This document shows, one piece after another, positions 1-5,592 of a DNA stretch of 6,128 bases (the first letter of the stretch is position 1; each line of letters opens with the position of its first letter). The notes beneath the pieces are model-generated. The model made no database searches and was not told where the DNA came from. It saw only the letters and a list, made by a program, of their open reading frames with translations. The translations under genes were made by a program, and so were the position numbers. Location: positions 1 through 6,128 of the forward strand of contig JAIUMG010000206.1 in assembly GCA_022565655.1 (NCBI GenBank). The letters run 5' to 3'. The DNA comes from Alkalimonas sp. Lineage in GTDB: Bacteria; Pseudomonadota; Gammaproteobacteria; Enterobacterales; Alteromonadaceae.

Positions 1-24
1 CGGCCCGCAGACGTCGTGGGTCAT

Positions 25-27
25 TAA
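25..27 (+). other. In-frame TAA interrupting the YejM-like reading frame
   Basis: The reading frame of the 58-888 gene can be followed left to the window edge except for TAA at 25-27. Codons on both sides look codable (RPADVVGH before, YVDIHPDTVVLDEL after). No ATG and no ribosome binding site lies between this stop and residue 1 of the downstream frame. This suggests a nonsense mutation within a longer membrane-anchored gene, but only eight codons upstream can be seen. Confidence 0.4.
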
Positions 28-57
28 TACGTCGACATCCACCCAGACACTGTCGTA

Positions 58-888
58 TTGGATGAACTGGATCAACTGCAAGCGGTACAAACCAACATTC
101 AGTGCTCTACTGAACAAGCAGCAAAGCCTCTGACGGTGCTGATCACAACCAGCATAAGCAGCTCTGAACAACAGTGGCTTGCCGAGCAAGGTTTAAGGCA
201 ACTCAGTCCCTACTTTGCACCGAATGAGCCAGCAGAAGCCCTGTTTCATCTGTTGTCTGGCCAATTCAGTGGCCATAACCAGTATCATCAGTGGTTGCAA
301 CAGCCGCCTAGCTGGCTGCAGCAAAGCCAAGGCCGTATTGGACTTCAGCATCAGGCATGGGCTGATACGCAGTTGCCATGGAGTGATCAATTTACCAACC
401 CTGCGGCTCCGATACAGCTTATTTTTAGCCAGGATATTCAACCCCATATCACTGAAGTAGCCAGTGAACAGCCACTGCTGGTTATTGAGCTAACCAGCCA
501 GCATCGCCAGTTCAAGCTTGCACCAGCAGCGGCTTGGTACCGCTGGCCAGAGTTACGCCGGCAAGTTCAAGTATCGGCTTCACTCCACCTGGATATCCTG
601 CCCACGCTATTGGCTCAGGCAGGCTGTCAGGCGGAGCCAGAGTTGGTTGGTGATGCCTTACTTAAGCCGCGCAATATACCCAAAATTGCCATCAGTCAGC
701 ATGAAATATACAGCTTTTACAAAGATAAGCTGGTGATCATTCGTGAGGATCATAGCTTTGGCGTCTGGTCCGCAGGCACCCTATTGCCGTTGAATGAATC
801 CTTTGATATGCCGATGCTGGTCGATGCCTTGCAACGTATACCCCAGTCACCGCCCAACTCGGTGTCTGGCGATGAACAAAAACGCTAA
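58..888 (+). CDS. YejM-like (DUF3413 / alkaline phosphatase-fold) C-terminal domain protein, probable fragment
   Basis: The product resembles the soluble domain of the YejM/sulfatase-like family (alkaline phosphatase superfamily). Seen: a beta-strand-like KPLTVLITTS (residues 23-32) where sulfatases have the metal-binding strand, ALFHLLSG (61-68) like the family's 'alFsLlsG', PLLVIELTS (139-147) like 'vPLviw.pg', and HLDILPTLLAQAGC (177-190) followed by LVGDALL (196-202), the classic C-terminal sulfatase signature. The catalytic aspartate and nucleophile region is replaced by TTSISSS, and only about 150 residues separate the first strand from DILPTLL, fewer than is usual, so catalysis is unlikely. 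E. coli YejM has an N-terminal membrane domain; none is visible here. The frame opens after a TAA at 25-27. TTG 58 is only the first start-like codon and has no Shine-Dalgarno sequence, so this is either the 3' part of a gene broken by a nonsense codon or a misassembly. Family assignment is moderate; a specific function is not claimed. Confidence 0.6.
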   Translation: MDELDQLQAVQTNIQCSTEQAAKPLTVLITTSISSSEQQWLAEQGLRQLSPYFAPNEPAEALFHLLSGQFSGHNQYHQWLQQPPSWLQQSQGRIGLQHQAWADTQLPWSDQFTNPAAPIQLIFSQDIQPHITEVASEQPLLVIELTSQHRQFKLAPAAAWYRWPELRRQVQVSASLHLDILPTLLAQAGCQAEPELVGDALLKPRNIPKIAISQHEIYSFYKDKLVIIREDHSFGVWSAGTLLPLNESFDMPMLVDALQRIPQSPPNSVSGDEQKR

Positions 889-936
889 CGACTGCACGAA
901 ACAGAGTTAGCTCTATTAAAGCATTGTGTGCTTCAC

Positions 937-951
937 AGGATAACGACCATG
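937..951 (+). promoter_or_regulatory. Shine-Dalgarno and start codon choosing ATG 949 for the cvfB-like gene
   Basis: AGGA at 937-940 is followed by 8 bases and then ATG at 949-951. The in-frame GTG at 928 has no Shine-Dalgarno sequence at proper distance, and starting there would add seven residues before the conserved MLALGKINRL start typical of CvfB proteins. The ATG at 949 is therefore preferred. Confidence 0.75.
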
Positions 952-1788
952 CTCGCATTAGGAAAAATAAACCGCCTTACCATTAAGAAAAAGGTCGACT
1001 TTGGCTACTTTCTCGATGGGCTTGAATGGGGAGAAATCCTTTTACCGAAGCGCTATGCGCCAGAAGATGCAGCAGTGGGCATGCCCCTTGACGTTTTTCT
1101 TTATCTGGACTCTGAAGATCAATTAATCGCCACCACTGAAAAACCCGCTATTATGGTTGGCCAGTATGCGTCGCTACGGGTCATTGCGGTGAACCGTGTT
1201 GGGGCATTTCTGGACTGGGGTTTAAGCAAAGACTTGTTGGTCCCGTACAGTGAGCAGCAGATCCCCATGCAGGAAGGTAAGCGTTACCTGGTGCATTGCA
1301 TGGTCGATAACAGCAACCGCATTATCGCCTCTAGTAAACTGGATAAGTACCTGCATAAAACAACGCCAGATTACCAGCCGCAACAAAGGGTAGATATCAT
1401 CATTGCCGGGCGGACGGATTTAGGCTACAAAGCCATCATCAATCAACAGCACTGGGGCCTGTTATTTAAAGATCAAGTCTTTAAAACCCTTTACCCTGGC
1501 CAGTCCATGCAGGCTTATATTGTGCAGCAACGGCCAGATGGCAAAATTGATTTGAGCCTGAACCCGCCAGGCGTGGCCAAAATGAAAGCGCTGGAGCCTG
1601 AGATCCTGTCTCAGCTTCAGCAGGCCGGCGGTTTCCTGCCGTTGCACGATAAAAGTTCACCAGAGGCGATTTATCAGCAGTTTGCTGCCAGCAAGAAAGC
1701 ATTCAAGCAAGCTATTGGTAGCTTGTACAAAGCCAAAAAAATCACCATTTCCAGCGATGGGATCCATCTAACTGAGTCAGCTGAATAA
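949..1788 (+). CDS. cvfB: CvfB/YitL-family S1 RNA-binding protein
   Basis: This 279-residue protein matches the CvfB (conserved virulence factor B; YitL) family in length and layout. There are three S1/OB-like domains, roughly residues 1-62 (GKINRLTI..DFGYFLDG..GEILLPKRY), 66-130 (GQYASLRVIAVNRVGAFLDWGL, then DLLVPYSEQ) and 142-206 (ALL-type 'GYKAIINQQHWGLLFKDQVF'). A C-terminal winged helix follows at about 215-275, with SPEAIYQQFAASKKAFKQAI then GSLYKAKKI. CvfB proteins bind RNA in the cytoplasm; in staphylococci the family affects exoprotein and virulence gene expression, while the role in gammaproteobacteria is not settled. It lies 60 bp after the YejM-like gene on the same strand and could be co-transcribed with it. 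It converges with the GGDEF-EAL gene, with 5 bp between stop codons. The symbol is by family, not proven orthology. Confidence 0.9.
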   Translation: MLALGKINRLTIKKKVDFGYFLDGLEWGEILLPKRYAPEDAAVGMPLDVFLYLDSEDQLIATTEKPAIMVGQYASLRVIAVNRVGAFLDWGLSKDLLVPYSEQQIPMQEGKRYLVHCMVDNSNRIIASSKLDKYLHKTTPDYQPQQRVDIIIAGRTDLGYKAIINQQHWGLLFKDQVFKTLYPGQSMQAYIVQQRPDGKIDLSLNPPGVAKMKALEPEILSQLQQAGGFLPLHDKSSPEAIYQQFAASKKAFKQAIGSLYKAKKITISSDGIHLTESAE

Positions 1789-1793
1789 ACCGT

Positions 1794-4208
1794 CTAAGAG
1801 ACCACAACGTTCTCAGCTAGCAACCAGGCTTCGGCCTGGTCAGCACTTAGTGGCCGGTCAAAAAAGTAACCCTGACCAAAATCACAGCCGAGCTGCTGCA
1901 GGATTTGTTGCTGCAATGCGGTTTCAATACCCTCAGCCACCACTTGCAATTGCATGGTTTTTGCCAGCGCAATAATGGTATTGACGATGGGGTGATCGCT
2001 TTCACCATCCTGCATATAACCGATAAAGCTGCGGTCAATCTTCAACACATCCAATTTAAATTCGCTTAAATAACTTAAACTGGAGTAACCCGTACCAAAA
2101 TCATCCAATAACACCCGAATACCAATGGTGCGAAGTCGCTGAATGCAGTTTTTGGCCTGGGCTATATTTTCGATCAAGGCCCGCTCGGTAATCTCCAGTG
2201 CAATGCAATAGGCAGGTAGCTGGTATTCCTCCATCAAAGCTTGCAACCAATTGACAAAATCAGCATCCGAGATGGTCATGCCGCATACATTGACACTGAT
2301 GTAGCAGTGCTGGTTTAACCTATACCATTGAGCCGCCTGAGCCACGGCCTGTCGCAACACATAATGGTCAATCCGCACAATCAGTCGACTCTGCTCAGCC
2401 ACAGGAATAAAGGTATCAGGGCTGATACTGCCATGTTCGGCGTGCTCCCATCGCAACAGTGCTTCAAAGCCTTGTAACGATTGATCCGATAAACTGACAA
2501 TGGGTTGGTACTTCAGCAGTAGTCGTTCTTCGGCCAGGGCAATTTTAAGATCCTGCTCCAGATTCCATTGCGGAATATCGTCGGCTTGCATCGTGTCATC
2601 GTAGATACGATAAATACCCCGACCATCTTTTTTAGCCTGATACATGGCGATATCAGCACGCCGTATCAACTCATCAGGCACTAAACCCGGCGCATCGAGC
2701 TCGCAAAAGCTGATACCGATACTGGTAGAGGCAAGTATCGAAAAGTCCCCTACTTCAACAGGCTTTTGCAGCGACGTTAAAATGCGGCGAGCCACTTCTT
2801 CAATGGTCGCCATGTTATCGACATCTTCCAGCAAGATGGCAAACTCATCGCCTCCCAGCCTTGCCAGCGTATCACTTTGCCGCATACACAGCTTCAGTAA
2901 ACGACCAACCGCGATGAGGAACGCATCGCCTATCGCATGGCCATGGGTATCATTAACGGCTTTAAACTTATCCAGATCCAGGTACATGACCGCTAGCTTT
3001 TGCTCAGGAAAACGTTGCATCCGCTGAAAGGCATGATTCACCCGATCTAAAAATAGCCCACGATTGGGCAAACCAGTTAAGTTGTCATGCAAGGCCAGAT
3101 GTTGAAGTTTGCGTTCAGAAAACACTCGCTCCAAGGCATTGGAAATATGCTGAGCAACAAAGGTCAGCAGCTCCAAGTCACTTTGATCATAGTGAATATC
3201 ATCAATATAACTTTGCACCACCACCACACCATGCACAGCTTCACCTGAATGAAATGGCACACCAAGCCAGCAAGCGGCCAGGTCGCCATAGGCTTTTATT
3301 TTTTCTTCCTCGTACAACTTCAGCAGACTTTCCCGATCAAGCAATAATGGGCGATCGGTACGAAACACAAGCCCGGTCAAACTATTATTCAGAATTTCTT
3401 TTGGGTACACCGCACTGGGCTGTTCATCGCCTCGTGTATCAACAAAGTAAGGAAAGTTCAGCTGCTCTTTTTCCAGATCATACAAGGCAATATAAAAGTT
3501 AGGGGCGTAAATAAGCGAACTGACAATTTGATGGACATGGGTGTAGAACTCATTGAGTTCATCGGCAAAATAAGCAAAAGCAGCAATTTCGTACAACGAC
3601 TTCTGTAGTTTTTCCGCGTACTCCAGCTTATCTACCGACTCTTCCAGATACGCCAGCGTTTGCAGTCGTCTTAGTTTGGCGGCAAGAATAGATGCAATGG
3701 TTTCTAAAATGGTTTGATGCCGTGATGAGAAGTAGTTTGCCTGCTGATGTTCTGAATCGATCACCGCTAACAACTCACCTTCATCAATCACCGGCACCGC
3801 CAGCTCAGACAAACTTAAGGTCATATCGAGGACATATCGTGGGTCTTTGCTGGTGTCATTGATCAGCACGGTTTGGCGTTTATTGGCGCAATAACCAACG
3901 ATGCCTTGTTGTAAACCAATCAGACTATAGCCTTGATCATCCGCAACATTTCTGGAGCCAGCAGCTGAAAAGCGCCTGAGCTTATCAACCCGGCTGTCGT
4001 ACAGATAGATAGCACAGTCTTCAAAGCCTAGCGCCTGGGCCAGGGTATTTGCGACGTAGTCAGTGACTTCCTTTAAATCATTCAGCTGATGCAGTTCTAC
4101 GGCCAGCTGATTGATGATCCGCAGTTCATGATTTTCTTCTTCAAGCTTACTAAGCTGTTGTTTATATGTAGCTAATTCAGAAATTTCATCGCTGCTTGGC
4201 TTGCTCAT
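1794..4208 (-). CDS. GAF-GAF-GGDEF-EAL cyclic-di-GMP synthase/phosphodiesterase
   Basis: This is a cytoplasmic 804-residue sensor enzyme with no membrane segment. It has a short coiled coil (about 10-45), a first GAF domain (about 40-180), a linking helix, and a second GAF domain (about 205-362). The GGDEF domain (about 370-537) has D411, N419, D420 and an exact GGDEF motif at 452-456, plus an RxxD inhibitory site at 443-446 at the usual distance. The EAL domain (about 548-800) has E582 of EAL, N640, E672 and E675, D702-D703 of DDFGTG, K723, E759 and Q779. All residues needed for cyclase and phosphodiesterase chemistry appear present, so it may be bifunctional; the GAF ligand cannot be told. 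ATG 4208 has only a weak TAAG Shine-Dalgarno match. It lies 122 bp downstream of the Cfa-like gene, but with repeats and a possible promoter in the gap, so it is probably transcribed at least partly on its own. Confidence 0.93.
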   Translation of the reverse strand: MSKPSSDEISELATYKQQLSKLEEENHELRIINQLAVELHQLNDLKEVTDYVANTLAQALGFEDCAIYLYDSRVDKLRRFSAAGSRNVADDQGYSLIGLQQGIVGYCANKRQTVLINDTSKDPRYVLDMTLSLSELAVPVIDEGELLAVIDSEHQQANYFSSRHQTILETIASILAAKLRRLQTLAYLEESVDKLEYAEKLQKSLYEIAAFAYFADELNEFYTHVHQIVSSLIYAPNFYIALYDLEKEQLNFPYFVDTRGDEQPSAVYPKEILNNSLTGLVFRTDRPLLLDRESLLKLYEEEKIKAYGDLAACWLGVPFHSGEAVHGVVVVQSYIDDIHYDQSDLELLTFVAQHISNALERVFSERKLQHLALHDNLTGLPNRGLFLDRVNHAFQRMQRFPEQKLAVMYLDLDKFKAVNDTHGHAIGDAFLIAVGRLLKLCMRQSDTLARLGGDEFAILLEDVDNMATIEEVARRILTSLQKPVEVGDFSILASTSIGISFCELDAPGLVPDELIRRADIAMYQAKKDGRGIYRIYDDTMQADDIPQWNLEQDLKIALAEERLLLKYQPIVSLSDQSLQGFEALLRWEHAEHGSISPDTFIPVAEQSRLIVRIDHYVLRQAVAQAAQWYRLNQHCYISVNVCGMTISDADFVNWLQALMEEYQLPAYCIALEITERALIENIAQAKNCIQRLRTIGIRVLLDDFGTGYSSLSYLSEFKLDVLKIDRSFIGYMQDGESDHPIVNTIIALAKTMQLQVVAEGIETALQQQILQQLGCDFGQGYFFDRPLSADQAEAWLLAENVVVS
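1823..1840 (+). terminator. Possible 3' stem-loop of the cvfB-like mRNA (C-UUCG-G hairpin, no U-tract)
   Basis: ACCAGGC at 1823-1829 and GCCTGGT at 1834-1840 form a perfect 7-bp stem closed by a TTCG loop. In plus-strand RNA this is the very stable C(UUCG)G tetraloop. It starts 34 bases after the cvfB-like stop codon and lies inside the 3' end of the convergent GGDEF-EAL gene, where it encodes part of DQAEAW. No T-run follows, so it is not a standard intrinsic terminator. It could stabilise a 3' end or be a by-product of coding. Confidence 0.3.
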
Positions 4209-4220
4209 GCTGACTTAGAC

Positions 4221-4252
4221 CATAGACTGCTGATTGTGGGCACAGGTCTATG
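4221..4252 (-). repeat. Nested inverted repeat in the GGDEF-EAL gene leader
   Basis: CATAGAC (4221-4227) and GTCTATG (4246-4252) are perfect inverted 7-mers. Within the 18-base interior, TGTG (4235-4238) and CACA (4241-4244) form a second inverted pair. The element ends 12 bases before the ATG of the GGDEF-EAL gene. It lacks a T-run on either strand, so a terminator for the upstream cfa-like gene is unlikely; an operator or leader hairpin fits better. Confidence 0.5.
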
Positions 4253-4281
4253 CTTATAACACAAGTACAACACTTAACACC
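4253..4281 (-). promoter_or_regulatory. Possible promoter of the GGDEF-EAL gene
   Basis: On the minus strand TATAAG (4258 down to 4253) is a fair -10 match. With a 17-base spacer the -35 position would be GGTGTT (4281-4276), a poor match that falls inside the AACAC/GTGTT repeats. A weak -35 overlapped by direct repeats would suit an activator-dependent promoter. This is pattern matching only. Confidence 0.25.
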
Positions 4282-4293
4282 AGTTCAACACCT
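4258..4293. repeat. Two tandem 18-bp units carrying four AACAC boxes
   Basis: AACAC occurs at 4258-4262, 4269-4273, 4276-4280 and 4287-4291, spaced 11, 7 and 11 bases apart. The two 18-bp units (4258-4275 and 4276-4293) match at 15 of 18 positions. On the minus strand, the coding strand of the GGDEF-EAL gene, each unit reads GTGTTGnACTnGTGTT. The array begins 49 bp upstream of the start codon. Spacing of about one helical turn is typical of direct-repeat binding sites for a regulator. Confidence 0.55.
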
Positions 4294-4330
4294 GAAAAGC
4301 GGTAAAGAAATCGTTGATCGCTTAGTTTTT

Positions 4331-5590
4331 CTACTTATCGAGGCTGCTCAGTTGACCTTTAAATCCTGGTTTGGTTAATACCATATGAACTGCGCTGGTC
4401 GCTCGCTCGAGGAAGCCGCCTTCGCAGTAGCAAAGATAGTAGTGCCACAGCCGGATAAACTCGCGATCATAACCCAGCTTGATCACCTGTTCTTGCTGCT
4501 CTAAAAAACGCTCGCACCACTCGCGAAGCGTTGCAGCATAGTCCAGGCCAATATCCTGCAATTGGCGTAACACCAGATCCGTCTTGTGAGTGATGGCATC
4601 AGACATACGATGGATTGATGGCAAGCAACCACCTGGGAAAATGTAACGCTTAATAAAATCGACTTCTTTAACGTATTGTTTGTAACGCTGATCAACCATG
4701 GTGATGGCCTGCAGCACCATAATGCCATCTGGTTTTAACAGCGATGAGCACACCTGAAAGTAGCGATCAAGATAATCGTCACCTACCGCTTCAATCATTT
4801 CAATCGATACCAGCTTATCGTACTGTCCGGTCAGGTCCCGATAATCTTCCAACAATAAAGTCACTTTATCCGCTAAGCCCGCAGCACTGACCTGGGCCTT
4901 GGCATACTCGTATTGCTCTTTTGAAATGGTGGTCGTGGTAACACGGCACCCATACTGCTGTGCTGCATAAATAGCCATGCCACCCCAGCCAGTCCCAATT
5001 TCCAGCAGATGATCATCAGCAGAAAGCTGCAGGCGCTGACACAATAACTCAAGTTTGCGTTGCTGTGCCAACTCCAGCGTACTGGCTTCGGTTGAATATA
5101 CCGCACTGGAATACATCATGCTTTGATCAAGGAACAGTCTGTACATATCATTACCGAGATCATAGTGAGCAGAGATGTTTTTGCGGGCCTGATCTTTACT
5201 GTTGCTATTGCGCCAGTTGAGTAGTTTCAGCCAGGGACGGCTGATCCGCGCCCAGGTCGAGTCCATTTTATCAAGCAGACTGAGATTGCGGGCAAATATT
5301 CGCACCAACTGGGTTAACTGCTCGCAGCTCCAGGCATTTGCAACATAAGCCTCTGCCCCTCCTACCGAGCCTCCTGTCACGACTTTGCGATAAAATTGCG
5401 CATCATGCACGTGGATAGTGACCTGCAACTCCGCTTCGCTATCGCCAAAAATCAAGCTTTGCTGACCTTCGACCAAGCGTATGCAACCGTGCTGTAGACG
5501 CGCAATAAAGTTTAAGGTAAATCGTCGACATACTTTATCAAACCAACCAAGGTTATTTAATGTGGAGGTTTCAGTTAATGACATCGTCAT
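4331..5590 (-). CDS. Cfa-like SAM-dependent phospholipid acyl-chain methyltransferase
   Basis: This 419-residue protein of the cyclopropane-fatty-acyl-phospholipid synthase family would act on unsaturated acyl chains of membrane phospholipids. Seen: an N-terminal family region (about 1-130), HYDLGNDMYRLFLD (142-155), the SAM-binding LLEIGTGWGG (195-204), LLLEDYRDL (245-253), EMIEAVG (264-270), RYIFPGGCLPS (315-325) and a C-terminal REWCERFL (356-363). E. coli Cfa holds bicarbonate with C139, E239, H266 and Y317; aligned by motif, the residues here are S162, E267, Q294 and C359, so only the glutamate remains. This fits a divergent subfamily often found beside DUF1365, and the product may not be a plain cyclopropane. 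The start at 5590 is chosen because AAGGA lies 8 bases upstream and it overlaps the DUF1365 stop as TGATG; a second ATG at 5584 is possible. The frame stays open to 5692, but that part overlaps DUF1365 coding. Confidence 0.92.
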   Translation of the reverse strand: MTMSLTETSTLNNLGWFDKVCRRFTLNFIARLQHGCIRLVEGQQSLIFGDSEAELQVTIHVHDAQFYRKVVTGGSVGGAEAYVANAWSCEQLTQLVRIFARNLSLLDKMDSTWARISRPWLKLLNWRNSNSKDQARKNISAHYDLGNDMYRLFLDQSMMYSSAVYSTEASTLELAQQRKLELLCQRLQLSADDHLLEIGTGWGGMAIYAAQQYGCRVTTTTISKEQYEYAKAQVSAAGLADKVTLLLEDYRDLTGQYDKLVSIEMIEAVGDDYLDRYFQVCSSLLKPDGIMVLQAITMVDQRYKQYVKEVDFIKRYIFPGGCLPSIHRMSDAITHKTDLVLRQLQDIGLDYAATLREWCERFLEQQEQVIKLGYDREFIRLWHYYLCYCEGGFLERATSAVHMVLTKPGFKGQLSSLDK

Positions 5591-5592
5591 CA
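5576..5592 (-). promoter_or_regulatory. Hairpin over the cfa-like start codons at the TGATG stop/start overlap
   Basis: On the minus strand, ATGAC (5590-5586) pairs with GTCAT (5582-5578) around a GAT loop, extended by a G-T and a T-A pair to a 7-bp stem spanning 5592-5576. It covers both candidate ATG codons and the DUF1365 stop. The Shine-Dalgarno AAGGA (5603-5599) stays outside. Ribosomes finishing DUF1365 would melt this stem, so it could couple translation of the two genes. The stem is short and AT-rich. Confidence 0.4.

Noticed and set aside
1..60. A minus-strand frame without stops at the left edge, ending in MTHDVCGP, vaguely like an aconitase-type segment.
   Set aside because: Too short to judge and exactly antisense, codon for codon, to the frame of the YejM-like gene, where stop-free shadows are common.
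928..948. GTG at 928 as the start of the cvfB-like gene.
   Set aside because: No Shine-Dalgarno sequence at useful distance, and it adds residues absent from the usual family start; ATG 949 with AGGA 8 bases upstream is better.
193..958. Several 60-84 codon frames on both strands overlapping the YejM-like gene.
   Set aside because: All overlap the longer frame that carries recognisable motifs, and none has a credible start context or protein signature.
2644..3027. A 127-codon plus-strand open frame antisense to the GGDEF domain.
   Set aside because: It lies wholly within a strongly conserved coding region, its translation shows no family motif, and it has no clear ribosome binding site; it is a shadow frame.
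4297..4323. AAGCG/CGCTT inverted repeat just after the Cfa-like stop, considered as a terminator.
   Set aside because: Only 5 bp of stem around a 17-base loop and no proper U-tract; too weak to call.
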